Below, piece by piece: positions 17,919-28,234 of a stretch of 64,000 nt of DNA. Below the pieces are notes generated by a model that had not been told where the DNA came from, did no database searches, and saw nothing but the letters and a program-made list of their open reading frames with translations. The stretch spans positions 1,922,001 through 1,986,000 of the forward strand of contig NZ_FNRX01000002.1 in the NCBI RefSeq assembly GCF_900105195.1. The letters run 5' to 3'. Origin of the DNA: Rhodococcus pyridinivorans (GTDB taxonomy: Bacteria > Actinomycetota > Actinomycetes > Mycobacteriales > Mycobacteriaceae). Position numbers and translations under genes: made by a program. Each line of letters opens with the position of its first letter. The stretch's first letter is position 1.

Positions 17919-19645
17919 GGCGCCGGATCCGGCATGCGCGACCGGCCGAGATGGGTGCTCTCCGCCGCGATCGTCACGAGGGTGAGAGGCGTGCGTTCGC
18001 CGCCTACCGTGAGCACCACACGGCCCCCGGCCGCTCCGGGTTGGAGCAACGACACCGTGGGGCGCTCGCGCGGCCATCCGTCCGGGTGGATGTGCACGTG
18101 GATCGCGGTCGCGTGCGGCATGGACGAGGTGGGCGGGACGCCGTCGTAGACGACCGTGTCGAAATCGTGGTCGCCCGCGTACTCGCCCGCCAGACGCAGC
18201 CGGTCGGGTCCGGCCGCGGATCCGACCAGGCCGCGCCACGCACCGGACCGGTCGGTGTGGACGACGATCCGCGCCCCCACCGCGACGGCGCGGAAGACCA
18301 CCTGCTGGGCGAGATACAACTCGCCCGCGATGTGGACCGAGCGGACTCCGGGACCGGTGAGACGCGCGGTGACGGCGCGACCGGCGTCGTCCGATCCGAT
18401 GAGCTGCCCACACCCACCGGCCGGAAGAGCGAGGGCGTCGAGTTCCCCGCTACGCGATTCGCGCAAGGGAACCCGGTCTTCCAGTTGCGGAACCCCGAGG
18501 GGCAATGCCGCTGTGAGGAGTTCGGCGTGACGTCCGTACGCCGGGAACAGTCCGGCCACCGAGGGGACGTCCGCCTCGCGCGTGGTGAACCGTGCCAGCG
18601 CCCCGACCCGAACCGACCCGTCATCACCCGGTCGCAACCGGAGGACCAGTGTCGACGCCAAAGTTGGATGCGACCAGATCGCCGCCGTGTGGCGGCGGTC
18701 GATCCGACGTGGGTCGAAGGCGCCGCCCGAGTCGAACGCGGAGGCCAGGGCGACGTGCCGGCGCGTCGGGGCCCACTCCGTCGCCGGGACCCCGTGGGAG
18801 ATGCGCAGCGCGGCCTGTTCGATCTCGCTCGCGGTGAGCAGTCGCGCACCGTACCCGGCGTCGCCGAGCGCGCGGATCACGCGCCGCGCCGCCGCGACGA
18901 CGGTCCGGGCGGCACCCTCGGAGCCTCCGCCCCGACGGGCGGCAGCGGCCGCGCAGGACGTGACGTCGAGTCGGAGCACCACCCGCACCGTGCGTTCGGC
19001 CGCGGCGGGAAGCGGGCCCAGCAACTGTGCGTAGGCCTGCCCCGCGGGGGTCGAGTCGCGAACCCGGCGCCCCTGCACCACGACATCGATCCCGTCCAGG
19101 ACGACGTCGTGCCGGTACAGGCAGGCGGCGATCGCGTCGAGGGGGAGCGTTCGCCCCGTCTCCTCGCTGTCGCGCCCGAGTCGGGTGATCGCACCGGCCG
19201 GTGAGAACGGTTCGAGAACCACGGTCGCGTACGGGCCGTCCCATAGCACCCCCACCGGGACTGCCGACCCGACGTGGAAGTCGCGGAGGACACCCGAGAC
19301 GGAGACGTCGTCCGGGCGTCGGCGCAGAACGGTCGCGATCCATTCGGCTGTGCCGCGTCCGCCGATCCGCACGAGGCACAGCGCGGCCGGTGGCACGGCG
19401 ATCGCGCAGGCCACCCACACGGACGCCCCCGACACCACCGCCAGCGTCCATACGAGGGCGGCGACGCACTGGGCACCCACGAGCCGCACGGCGACACGGC
19501 TTCTCGCATCACCTGCTGCTGTGCTGATCCGTGCACCGGTGGGCGCTGTGCTGACCCGTGCACCGGTGGGCGCTGTGCTGACCCGTGCACCGGTGGGCGC
19601 TGTGCTGACCCGTGAATCCCCCGACTCGAAGACGGTTCGTTGCAT
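17906..19645 (-). CDS. eccE: type VII secretion protein EccE
   Basis: The 579-residue protein has two membrane segments around residues 55-95 (VAALVWTLAVVSG, then VWVACAIAVPPAALCLV) followed by a long soluble domain, the EccE layout. EccE sits at the periphery of the ESX membrane complex. The start ATG at 19645 begins MQRTVF. Residues 13-45 are four copies of a nine-residue repeat (VSTAPTGAR type) from 27-bp tandem repeats. It is divergent from eccB. M. tuberculosis ESX-4 lacks eccE; M. abscessus-type ESX-4 loci have it. Confidence 0.82.
   Translation of the reverse strand: MQRTVFESGDSRVSTAPTGARVSTAPTGARVSTAPTGARISTAAGDARSRVAVRLVGAQCVAALVWTLAVVSGASVWVACAIAVPPAALCLVRIGGRGTAEWIATVLRRRPDDVSVSGVLRDFHVGSAVPVGVLWDGPYATVVLEPFSPAGAITRLGRDSEETGRTLPLDAIAACLYRHDVVLDGIDVVVQGRRVRDSTPAGQAYAQLLGPLPAAAERTVRVVLRLDVTSCAAAAARRGGGSEGAARTVVAAARRVIRALGDAGYGARLLTASEIEQAALRISHGVPATEWAPTRRHVALASAFDSGGAFDPRRIDRRHTAAIWSHPTLASTLVLRLRPGDDGSVRVGALARFTTREADVPSVAGLFPAYGRHAELLTAALPLGVPQLEDRVPLRESRSGELDALALPAGGCGQLIGSDDAGRAVTARLTGPGVRSVHIAGELYLAQQVVFRAVAVGARIVVHTDRSGAWRGLVGSAAGPDRLRLAGEYAGDHDFDTVVYDGVPPTSSMPHATAIHVHIHPDGWPRERPTVSLLQPGAAGGRVVLTVGGERTPLTLVTIAAESTHLGRSRMPDPAPQPG
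19521..19615. repeat. 27-bp tandem repeat inside eccE
   Basis: Three full copies (19521-19547, 19548-19574, 19575-19601) and a half copy follow one another. The copies are nearly identical, with one base difference in the first. The period is nine codons, so copy-number change keeps the eccE frame. The repeated peptide is Ser/Thr/Ala/Pro rich and sits before the first membrane segment. Confidence 0.95.
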
Positions 19646-19784
19646 CGATCCCCCCCGAACGACGGCCGGCAATGATTCCGGCGCGGTGCCGACCTTCCCC
19701 CTGACCGCGCGGAGCGCCTGTGGTGGACGCCCGACTGGACTGTACTGTGTTGCGCCAGAGAGCGTGCCGTACGGGGGGAGATCG

Positions 19785-21239
19785 ATGGCAGCGCAACCGA
19801 CCACGCGATGGCAGGTCAGTGGATACCGTTTCCTGGCACGACGCATGGATCATGCGTTGGTGCGGGGCGACGTACGAATGATCCACGATCCCATGCGTTC
19901 CCAGTTCCGGGCGTTCGTCGTCGGAGTCGTCGTCGCGTGTGTCGTGCTGGGAGGCTGTGCCGCCCTTGCCCTGTTCCGCCCCCAGGACCGGATCGGTGAT
20001 GCTTCCGTCGTCGTCGGACGCGACTCCGGTGCGCTCTACGTCGCGATCGGCACGACCTTCCATCCCGTCCTGAATCTCGCGTCGGCCCGGCTGATCCTCG
20101 GATCGCCCACCGAACCGGCGGTCGTAGCCGACGAGGAACTGACGACACGACCACGCGGACCGCTGGTGGGGATCCCGGGTGCGCCGTCCTCCCTGGTCCA
20201 TGATGCAGAGGAGGTGCCGTGGACGGTGTGCGACGTCGCCGACCCGAACGGTCTGCAGTCCTCGACCACCGCCGTGCTCGCCGGCACACCCGACCACCGG
20301 GCAGGCTCGGTGCTCGCCGACGACGAAGCGCTCCTCGTGGCCGCGGACGGCAGATACCACTTGCTCTACGAGGGCAGACGCGCCGAAATCGACCCGAACG
20401 ACCGGTCGCTCGTGCGCCTGCTGGGCATCGACGTCTCCCGTGCGCGCCCCGCGAGTCCCGGACTGCTCGCCGCCGTGCCGGAATCGCCGAAGCTGGCGGC
20501 ACCCCACATCACCGGCGCCGGAGGTGTCCCGGGCATGTCGATCCCGGGTGTGCGAGTCGGGTCGGTCGTCGCGGTGTCCGAACCGGACGGGCAGAGTTTC
20601 CACGTAGTGCTCGAGAACGGTGTGCAGGAGGTCTCGCGGGCCACCGCACATCTCATCCACTTCTCGGATTCGCAAGGAGCACCCGAGATTCCGGTGATTC
20701 CACCCGACGTCCTCGCAGCCGCGCCGGTCGTGCACGAACTGCCGGTCGACACCTTTCCCGAGGTCGTCCCGCGCATCGTCGATCCGGGGGAGAGGCCTGT
20801 GGCGTGCTCCACCTGGCAGCCCGGCACAGGCGAGAACGACCGGCACCGCTCGACTCTGCGGTTGTCCGCGGGGACGGCCCTGCCCACCGGCAAGGACGCC
20901 GTGCCGGTGGTCCCGGCCCAGGCGGACGATGCCGGACCGCAGGTCGACGCGATCCACATCCCGCCGGGCCGCGGCAGATACGTGCAGACCACCTCGCTGA
21001 CCTCGGACACCGACCGTCTCGGTTCGTTGTTCTACGTCGCCGACACCGGCGTGCGGTACGGCATCACCGATGCGGACGCCGCTGCGGCACTCGGCTTCAC
21101 GGATCCACCCGCCCGGGTCCCGTGGCCCATCCTGCAGTTGCTCGCTCCGGGACCCGCGCTCGGCCGGGAACAGGCGCTGCTCGCACACGACGGTGTCGCC
21201 GCCGACCCGGAGGCGGTCCCCGTCGGGGCGGGCAACTGA
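19785..21239 (+). CDS. eccB: type VII secretion protein EccB
   Basis: The 484-residue protein starts with the EccB hallmark TTRWQVSGYRFLARRMDHALVRGD in part, has one membrane segment near residues 44-66 (FVVGVVVACVVLGGCAALAL), and a large extracytoplasmic repeat domain. Conserved GVQEVSRATAHLI and GVRYGITDADAAAALGF blocks are present. EccB forms the periplasmic part of the ESX complex. The ATG at 19785 has a GGGGGGAG upstream. It converges on mycP with only one base between. Confidence 0.92.
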   Translation: MAAQPTTRWQVSGYRFLARRMDHALVRGDVRMIHDPMRSQFRAFVVGVVVACVVLGGCAALALFRPQDRIGDASVVVGRDSGALYVAIGTTFHPVLNLASARLILGSPTEPAVVADEELTTRPRGPLVGIPGAPSSLVHDAEEVPWTVCDVADPNGLQSSTTAVLAGTPDHRAGSVLADDEALLVAADGRYHLLYEGRRAEIDPNDRSLVRLLGIDVSRARPASPGLLAAVPESPKLAAPHITGAGGVPGMSIPGVRVGSVVAVSEPDGQSFHVVLENGVQEVSRATAHLIHFSDSQGAPEIPVIPPDVLAAAPVVHELPVDTFPEVVPRIVDPGERPVACSTWQPGTGENDRHRSTLRLSAGTALPTGKDAVPVVPAQADDAGPQVDAIHIPPGRGRYVQTTSLTSDTDRLGSLFYVADTGVRYGITDADAAAALGFTDPPARVPWPILQLLAPGPALGREQALLAHDGVAADPEAVPVGAGN

Positions 21240-21240
21240 T

Positions 21241-22608
21241 TCAGGTCCGTGATCGGGCGAGTCGTCGTGCCGGTGCAGTGAGGACGAGAACGAGGGCGGT
21301 CGCGGCGATCACGGCCGCAGCCGAGATCAGTGCGATGGTGCGCGGCCGGTGATCCGGTACCGGGGGAGGAGTCGGCTCGGCGACGGCAACCGCCGGCATC
21401 GGCTCCGCGCGCCCGGCCGGCAGCGGCGCGGTGACGGCGGCGAGCGGGTCGACGACCCCGTGTCCCACCTGCGGATTCCATCCTTCCGCGGGGGAGTGGG
21501 CGGTGCTCTCGATGCGCGTCATCACCTCTCGGGCGGACAAATGCGGGTACCGCGAGCGCACCAGCGCGACCGTCGCCGCAACGAGCGGCGCCGCGAAACT
21601 CGTCCCGGACACCGGTCTGCCGCCCTGGGGGCCGGGGATCAGGTCGGCCAGACCGTCGGTGCCGGGATTGAGTGAGACGAGCCCGCTCCCGGGAGCGGCG
21701 ACGTCGACCCACGGCCCGGGCAGACTGTACCCGGCCGGTGTGCCGTCGTCCTCGACCGCGCCGACGGTGAGGACGTACTCGTCGTACCAGGCCGGTGATG
21801 CCAGGGTGACGACCGAATCCCACGGATCCGCACCGGGATCGGCCGGATCCGCCGAGCGCGGATTGCCTTCGCGGCAGGTGTCGGTGTTGCCGGCCGCCGC
21901 GACGACGACCGCGTCGTGTACATCCGTCGCGTACTGCACTGCCGCTCCCAGCGGACCGTCGACGAGGCCTTCGGCGACCGTCCGGCAGGCGACCTCGGAG
22001 ATGTTGACGACGGTGGCGCCGAGATCCACCGCCTGCCGGACGGCCGCCGCGAGGGTCCGTACGTCGCCGTATCCGGAGGCGTTGCGCGCGGCATCGTCGT
22101 CCGATCGGGAGCGGTCGGAGAAATGGCCGCTCGACTGGCGGATGGCGATGATCCCCACGTCGGGTGCGCCACCGGCGAAACCCGATCCGGGTGTCGGCCG
22201 CGCCGCGATCAGGCCGGCGACGAGGGTGCCGTGCGCGTCGCAGTCCTCGGTGCCGTCACCCGTGGACACGTAGTCGCCACCCGGCCTCGGGGCCGGCAAC
22301 CGCGGATGCGGATGGACCCCGGTGTCGATGACGGCGACCACCTGCCCCGCTCCCCGGGTGATCGGCCACACGGACGCGAAGTCGAGGATGCGTTGTGCCC
22401 GAGGGATCTGCGGTCCGTCGGGAGCATCCGGCAGTTCTGCGCACAACACCCGCATCTCGGTGGCCTCGGGAGGCGCAGGCGTCGCGCCGGCGGGCAGTTG
22501 CGCCGGATCGGGTACCGGGGGCGCGGCGGTCGCGAGACCCGGAGTAGTGGTCGCTATCAGGGCGGCGAGGGCCAGGACCGCGAACCGGTGTGACAGCCGC
22601 ACCGTCAC
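21241..22608 (-). CDS. mycP: mycosin, type VII secretion serine protease MycP
   Basis: The 455-residue subtilisin-like protease has a signal peptide (ALAALIATTTPGLATA) and catalytic D95 (VIDTGVH), H126 (DAHGT) and S337 (GTSFAAP). A C-terminal membrane anchor (ALISAAAVIAATALVLVL) holds it outside the cytoplasmic membrane. Mycosins stabilise the ESX complex. The GTG start overlaps the eccD stop as GTGA, so the two genes are co-translated. The length equals that I recall for M. tuberculosis MycP4. Confidence 0.93.
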   Translation of the reverse strand: MTVRLSHRFAVLALAALIATTTPGLATAAPPVPDPAQLPAGATPAPPEATEMRVLCAELPDAPDGPQIPRAQRILDFASVWPITRGAGQVVAVIDTGVHPHPRLPAPRPGGDYVSTGDGTEDCDAHGTLVAGLIAARPTPGSGFAGGAPDVGIIAIRQSSGHFSDRSRSDDDAARNASGYGDVRTLAAAVRQAVDLGATVVNISEVACRTVAEGLVDGPLGAAVQYATDVHDAVVVAAAGNTDTCREGNPRSADPADPGADPWDSVVTLASPAWYDEYVLTVGAVEDDGTPAGYSLPGPWVDVAAPGSGLVSLNPGTDGLADLIPGPQGGRPVSGTSFAAPLVAATVALVRSRYPHLSAREVMTRIESTAHSPAEGWNPQVGHGVVDPLAAVTAPLPAGRAEPMPAVAVAEPTPPPVPDHRPRTIALISAAAVIAATALVLVLTAPARRLARSRT

Positions 22609-24056
22609 AGTCCGCGGATCGCTGCGTACACACCGGCGACCCAGCAGGCCAACGGCACGACGGTGGCGATGGTCGCGTACTCCGCGATCTCGGCGATCCG
22701 GCGTTGTACCGGGGTGAACGTCCGTCGCGGCGCGACCACACCGAAGAGGAAACCGGCACACGCGAGACCCGTAGCGGATGCGAACACCGCCCACGGCGGC
22801 AACGCTCCGCTCGCTGCCGCACCGACGAGCAGCCCGAGCAGCAGTACCGCGCCACCGGCCACGAGGGGAGCCGCCTGCGCGGTCGCGGTGTAGGTGCGGC
22901 CTCGGAAGACCAGGGCCACGGCCGACGCCACGGCCAGTGCTACCGCGGGCACGGACACGTCTCCGTCCAACGGGAACGCGGCGCACCACGCTCCGCCCGC
23001 CGTGAGTAGGACGACGGCGTGGACGATTCCGGTGAGCGCGCTCCGTGCCCGATTCGCACGGTGCTCGAGCTCCGCCTGTGACGGCAACCCGGACACGCTG
23101 CTCTCGGGGGTCTCCGGTTCGAGCGGAGCGCCCGGAGCAGGGACCGGGGGGATGGGGAGTTTCGCGAGCATCGCCGCGAGGCGTGGTGCCGTGCCGGCGA
23201 GCAGCAGCGCCACCACCACCGTTCCGGCTCCGAGGGCGCGCGCCTCGAGTTCGGTGGTCGATGCGAGGGTGGCCGTCACGACGACGCCCGCGGCGGTCGC
23301 GGCGACCGCCGTGCACGGTGCGAGGCCGATGCGGGTGGCACGCACGGCGAGCACTGCGACCGCACCGGTCAGTGCCGCGGCGAGGACGAGACGCGGCGCC
23401 GGCGATTCGCCGGGAACGAGCAGCGCCCCGGCCGTCGCTGCGAGCGGGAAGGCGCACCACAGCAGCGCGGTCGCGGTCCGTCGATCGTCGTGGAGCCGGG
23501 CGAGGATGCCTGCGGCGAGCAGCACCAGGAGAGGCAGCGCGGCGCACACGGCTCCGAGGGCGAGACGGCTCGCGCCGTCGGGCAGGAACAGCAACGGTAC
23601 GCAGCCCGCGGCGAGGGCGACCGGACCCAGGACGGCCGCGATGAGACCCGACGGGCCCGCACCCCACGGCGTCGTGGTCCGGTCCGAGGCCGCGACGCTG
23701 TACATGACGTCGTCGAACAACGGTGGAGGAGCGGGGGATCCGGCGTCCTCCAGGACGAGGATCTCCCCGTCGCGGACGCCGTGCTCGTCGAGACTCAGCG
23801 CACCGGACAGCGGGGCCCGACCGATCCGGGCGAGCGCCCAGCCGTCGGGTTCCGTGCGTTCGGGTGTCGCGTCGAAGTCGTTGTCGGGCCGGTGGCCGGC
23901 GACGAGATTCACGATCCCCGGGAGCAGCAGCGCCACCGGAACGTCGAGGGGCAGTGCGAGATCGACCTCGGTGTGGCGGGCGAGCACGGTGATCCGGCAC
24001 AGATCCGGGGCGCCCACCTGCCCCGGGGTCTCGGATCGCGCACGCACAGATGTCAT
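22605..24056 (-). CDS. eccD: type VII secretion protein EccD
   Basis: The 483-residue protein has a ubiquitin-like YukD domain at residues 18-105 (CRITVLARHTEVDLALPLD) and then about 11 membrane segments. EccD forms the dimeric membrane vestibule of the ESX channel. It is divergent from eccC and directly upstream of mycP. The polarity eccB(+), mycP(-), eccD(-), eccC(+) equals that of M. tuberculosis ESX-4 (Rv3450c-Rv3447c, from memory). Confidence 0.92.
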   Translation of the reverse strand: MTSVRARSETPGQVGAPDLCRITVLARHTEVDLALPLDVPVALLLPGIVNLVAGHRPDNDFDATPERTEPDGWALARIGRAPLSGALSLDEHGVRDGEILVLEDAGSPAPPPLFDDVMYSVAASDRTTTPWGAGPSGLIAAVLGPVALAAGCVPLLFLPDGASRLALGAVCAALPLLVLLAAGILARLHDDRRTATALLWCAFPLAATAGALLVPGESPAPRLVLAAALTGAVAVLAVRATRIGLAPCTAVAATAAGVVVTATLASTTELEARALGAGTVVVALLLAGTAPRLAAMLAKLPIPPVPAPGAPLEPETPESSVSGLPSQAELEHRANRARSALTGIVHAVVLLTAGGAWCAAFPLDGDVSVPAVALAVASAVALVFRGRTYTATAQAAPLVAGGAVLLLGLLVGAAASGALPPWAVFASATGLACAGFLFGVVAPRRTFTPVQRRIAEIAEYATIATVVPLACWVAGVYAAIRGL

Positions 24057-24250
24057 CGGCCTCGGTTCCCCCCGTCACTGCAGTCCGAACGACGCAGACC
24101 ATACGACATCGTCCCGACCGGTGTCGTGCCCGAGTTGTCCGTCGAGGGGCCGAGGGGCGAACAGGAGCACGGAAGGTCGCAGCCATGGGTTAGTCTTCCA
24201 CGACCGTGGGGCCGTAGGGGGCGGCCGACGGCGTTCCGGGGGTGACGAAC

Positions 24251-27200
24251 GTGAGTACCGTGCGTTTCGTACGCAGAGCACGGCGGGAGGCACCGCGCGC
24301 TCCCAGCGGTGAGGTGAGTGTCCAACCGCCACCGGACATTCCCCGGGCCACGCCCGGCAATCTGGTGACCAGACTGCTCCCGCTCGTGATGGTCGCGGCG
24401 ATGATCGGGATGGTCGCGCTGATGTTCACCACCGGCGCCGCACGCAGCCCCATGGCGATGATCTTCCCGCTCATGATGGTCGTGTCCCTGGTGGGCATGC
24501 TCGCCAACGGTGGTCGCAGCGGGGGAACGAAGACCGCCGAGGCGAACGAGGACCGCAAGGACTATCTGCGCTATCTCGACCAGCTCCGGCGCGAGGTCAC
24601 CGAGACGGCGCACGAACAACGTCGGGCGCTCGAATGGTCGCATCCCGACCCGGCCCTGCTGTGGACCCTCGCCGGCACCGTCCGGATGTGGGAGCGGCGC
24701 AGCACCGATCCCGACTTCGGTCACCTCAGGGTGGGGCGCGGCGGGCAGCGACTCGCGACCCGACTCGTGCCTCCGGACACCGGGCCGGTCGAGGATCTCG
24801 AACCCGTCGCCGCCTTGTCGCTGCGCAGGTTCGTGCGCGCGCACTCGGTGGTGCAGGCGCTGCCCACGGCTGTGTCGCTGCGGGGTTTCGCGGCGATCGG
24901 CCTCGAGGGCGATCGCCGCGCGGCGCGCTCGCTCGCTCGGGGGATGCTCGCGCAGGCGTGCACCTTCCACGGTCCCGACACACTGCAGGTCGCCGTCGTG
25001 TGCGGGCCCGACACCGCTGCGGAATGGGAATGGATCAAGTGGCTGCCGCATGCGCAGAACCCGGTCCTGCGCGACGGTGCGGGCAGTGCACGCACGGTGT
25101 TCGGTTCGCTGTTCGAACTCGAGACCGATCTCGCGGCGGTCCTCGCCGGTCGCAGCAGATTCGTCCGGAACGCCCCGGCCACCGAGGGTGCCGTGCACCT
25201 CGTCGTGGTCGTCGACGGCGGGGTCACGGGATCGGGTTCGGGGGTGCTCGACGACGGTCTCGACGCAGTGACCGTGCTCGACCTCTCCGGTTACGCCACG
25301 CGGCTCAGCGCGACGCGCGGCCTGCGCCTGGTGGTCGAGGAAGGACGGGTCGGGGTCGCCACCGGCACCGACGTCGACATCTTCGCCGATGCCGACGGCA
25401 TCGGGACTCCGCAGGCACAGACGTTGGCCAGACTGCTCGCGCCGTACCGGGTGACGAGCGGAGCGGTGGACGAGAGCGCCGGCGACGACCGGCCGTCGAG
25501 CTGGCAGGAGCTGCTGGGCCTCGGGGACGTGGCCCGCTTCGACCCCGCGCAGGTATGGGTGCCACGCCGCGGGCGCGACCGCCTGCGGGTACCGATCGGT
25601 GTCGGCATCGACGGTGCGCCTGTCGAACTCGACCTCAAGGAGGCCGCCGAGAACGGGATGGGACCGCACGGACTGTGCATCGGCGCAACCGGATCGGGAA
25701 AGAGCGAGTTCCTGCGGACGCTGGTCCTCGGTCTCGTGGCGACGCACCCGCCGGAGGCACTCAACCTGGTCCTCGTGGACTTCAAGGGCGGCGCGACCTT
25801 CCTCGGTCTGGACCGGATCTCGCACGTCGCGGCGGTGATCACCAACCTCGCCGACGAGATCGCGATGGTCGACCGCATGAAGGACGCCCTCGAAGGCGAG
25901 ATGAACCGCCGCCAGGAACTGCTCCGGACGGCAGGCAACTTCGCCAACGTCGGCGACTACGAGAAGGCCAGGGCGGCAGGTGCACCGCTCGACCCGCTGC
26001 CCGCGCTGTTCATCGTGGTCGACGAGTTCTCCGAACTTCTCTCTCAACAGCCCGAATTCGCCGACCTCTTCGCGGCGATCGGACGCCTGGGCCGGTCGCT
26101 GCACATGCACCTGCTGCTCGCCAGCCAACGACTCGACGAGGGTCGCCTCCGCGGTCTCGACAGCCACTTGTCGTACCGCATCGGCCTGAAGACCTTCTCC
26201 GCAAACGAATCGCGGAGCGTTCTCGGCGTTCCCGACGCCTACCACCTGCCGTCGACACCCGGCGCCGGATATCTGCGGACCGATTCCGCCGACATCCAGC
26301 GGTTCTCCGCGGCGTACGTCTCGGGGCCGTACGAGCCCGGCCGCCCCACCCGGCGCACCCGATCGGCGGTGCCGGCCGGCACGTCCCGGCCCCGGCTCTT
26401 CACCGCGCGGGCGGTGCCGGTCGACGCCGGTCCGCCCGCCCCGGTCACGGAGCCGCTCCCGGTTCTTCCCGCGGGCGACGGCCGGAGCGTGCTCGAGGTG
26501 GTCGTCGACCGGATGCGGGGGCACGGAACACCGGCGCACGAGGTGTGGCTTCCTCCGCTCGACGACTCCCCGTCGCTCGACATGCTGCTGCCCAGGTCGG
26601 TGCTCACCGGCGACGTGCCGCGTCACGCAACCTTGCGCACCGTCGTCGGTGTCGTCGACCGGCCGTTCGAGCAACGCCGCGACCCGCTGGTGGTCGACCT
26701 GTCCGGGTCGGCCGGCAACGTCGTGGTGGTCGGCGGCCCGCAGTCCGGGAAGTCCACACTGCTGCGCAGCCTCGTCCTGTCGATGGCCCTCACGCACAAC
26801 GCCGAGCAGGTGCAGTTCTACGGTCTCGATTTCGGTGGTGGCACGTTGTCCGGTCTGGCCGGCCTGCCGCACGTCGGTTCCGTCGCGGGGCGGCACGACA
26901 CCGACCGGGTGCGCCGCACGGTCGCGGAGATGATGTCGCTGCTGCGTCGTCGCGAACGGTCCTTCGCCGAGAACGGCATCGAGTCCATAGCTCAGCTGCG
27001 GCGGATGCGCGCCGACGCGGTCGCACCGGCCACCGGCGATCCGTTCGGCGACGTCTTTCTCGTCGTCGACGGTTGGCCGAGCATCCGGCAGGACTTCGAG
27101 GCACTGGAACAGACGATCGGGATCCTCGCTGCCCAGGGTCTGTCCTACGGCATCCACGTGGTGCTCAGCGCCCCGCGCTGGGGTGACGTGAGGCCCGCCA

Positions 27201-28234
27201 TGCGCGACCTGCTGGGTACGCGGCTCGAACTCCGCCTCGGCGACCCGTCCGACTCCGAGTACGGCCGAAAGAGAGCGGCGATGGTGCCGGAAGGGCGGCC
27301 GGGACGCGGTATCGACCGCGATGGCCTGCACATCCTGGGGGCGCTGCCGCGGGTGGACGGAAGCTCCGATCCGGCCGATCTCGCGGTCGGCGTCGCAGCG
27401 GCGGTCGAGGCCGTCCGTGCTGCCACGCCGGGGCGTTCGGCGCCACCGGTGCGCATGCTGCCCGAACGCATCGACCGGCCCGACCTTCTCACAGCTCTGC
27501 CCTCAGGGTGGCCGCCACCGGCCGACGCGTCCCCGGCGGCCCGGCTCTCCGTCCCGATCGGCATCGACGAATCCGAACTCGCGCCCGTATCGGTGGATTT
27601 CACCGACCATCCGCACCTGCTGATCTTCGGCGACTCGGAGTGCGGCAAGACCAATCTGCTGCGAGGGCTGTGCCGCGGACTGGTCGAAGCCGGCAGCGGT
27701 GCGCAGACCAGGATCATCGTCGGCGACTACCGCCGCACGCTGCTCGGTGTCGTGGGCGGCGACCATCTCGGGGGATACGCTGCGTCGGCAACGGTCCTCG
27801 CAGCCATGGCCCGCGAACTCGCCGGCATCTTCGAGCGCCGGCTGCCGGGCCCCGGCACGACGCAACAACAGCTGCGCGATCGATCGTGGTGGACCGGACC
27901 CGAAGTGTTCGTGGTGATCGACGACTACGACATGGTCGCCACCTCTGGCCAGAATCCGCTGCTGCCGTTGCTCGACTATCTCCCGCAGGGACGTGACATC
28001 GGCCTGCACCTGGTGGTCGCACGTCGCTCGGGTGGTGCCGGACGCGCGATGTACGAACCGATCCTCGGGCGTCTGCGGGAGTTGTCGACTCCGGGTCTGA
28101 TCATGAGCGGTAGCCGCGACGAGGGAGCGCTCGTCGGCGCGGTCCGTCCGTCGCCGGTACCGCCGGGCCGCGGCACACTCGTACGACGCGACGGCACGGC
28201 GCTCGTCCAGACCGCGTGGGCGCCGGAGGTGTGA
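24251..28234 (+). CDS. eccC: type VII secretion ATPase EccC
   Basis: The 1,327-residue protein has two N-terminal membrane segments (about 40-85) and three FtsK/SpoIIIE ATPase domains. Walker A lysines are K484 (GATGSGKSE), K834 (GGPQSGKST) and K1133 (GDSECGKTN). The first domain has Walker B VVDEFSELL. EccC recognises and drives export of Esx substrates. GTG 24242 is also possible; GTG 24251 gives MSTVRFVRRARR and a better spaced GGGGG. A TAGTCT at 24191-24196 may be its -10 box. The stop overlaps the next ATG. Confidence 0.95.
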   Translation: MSTVRFVRRARREAPRAPSGEVSVQPPPDIPRATPGNLVTRLLPLVMVAAMIGMVALMFTTGAARSPMAMIFPLMMVVSLVGMLANGGRSGGTKTAEANEDRKDYLRYLDQLRREVTETAHEQRRALEWSHPDPALLWTLAGTVRMWERRSTDPDFGHLRVGRGGQRLATRLVPPDTGPVEDLEPVAALSLRRFVRAHSVVQALPTAVSLRGFAAIGLEGDRRAARSLARGMLAQACTFHGPDTLQVAVVCGPDTAAEWEWIKWLPHAQNPVLRDGAGSARTVFGSLFELETDLAAVLAGRSRFVRNAPATEGAVHLVVVVDGGVTGSGSGVLDDGLDAVTVLDLSGYATRLSATRGLRLVVEEGRVGVATGTDVDIFADADGIGTPQAQTLARLLAPYRVTSGAVDESAGDDRPSSWQELLGLGDVARFDPAQVWVPRRGRDRLRVPIGVGIDGAPVELDLKEAAENGMGPHGLCIGATGSGKSEFLRTLVLGLVATHPPEALNLVLVDFKGGATFLGLDRISHVAAVITNLADEIAMVDRMKDALEGEMNRRQELLRTAGNFANVGDYEKARAAGAPLDPLPALFIVVDEFSELLSQQPEFADLFAAIGRLGRSLHMHLLLASQRLDEGRLRGLDSHLSYRIGLKTFSANESRSVLGVPDAYHLPSTPGAGYLRTDSADIQRFSAAYVSGPYEPGRPTRRTRSAVPAGTSRPRLFTARAVPVDAGPPAPVTEPLPVLPAGDGRSVLEVVVDRMRGHGTPAHEVWLPPLDDSPSLDMLLPRSVLTGDVPRHATLRTVVGVVDRPFEQRRDPLVVDLSGSAGNVVVVGGPQSGKSTLLRSLVLSMALTHNAEQVQFYGLDFGGGTLSGLAGLPHVGSVAGRHDTDRVRRTVAEMMSLLRRRERSFAENGIESIAQLRRMRADAVAPATGDPFGDVFLVVDGWPSIRQDFEALEQTIGILAAQGLSYGIHVVLSAPRWGDVRPAMRDLLGTRLELRLGDPSDSEYGRKRAAMVPEGRPGRGIDRDGLHILGALPRVDGSSDPADLAVGVAAAVEAVRAATPGRSAPPVRMLPERIDRPDLLTALPSGWPPPADASPAARLSVPIGIDESELAPVSVDFTDHPHLLIFGDSECGKTNLLRGLCRGLVEAGSGAQTRIIVGDYRRTLLGVVGGDHLGGYAASATVLAAMARELAGIFERRLPGPGTTQQQLRDRSWWTGPEVFVVIDDYDMVATSGQNPLLPLLDYLPQGRDIGLHLVVARRSGGAGRAMYEPILGRLRELSTPGLIMSGSRDEGALVGAVRPSPVPPGRGTLVRRDGTALVQTAWAPEV

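Noticed and set aside
19521..19615. CRISPR-like array in eccE, and likewise at 49767-49874
   Set aside because: The copies are contiguous with no unique spacers, stay in frame with real genes and have no cas genes nearby. They are coding tandem repeats.
21241..24186. A single 981-residue protein covering mycP and eccD
   Set aside because: Only the last 455 residues match mycosin. The rest is out of frame with the well-supported EccD.
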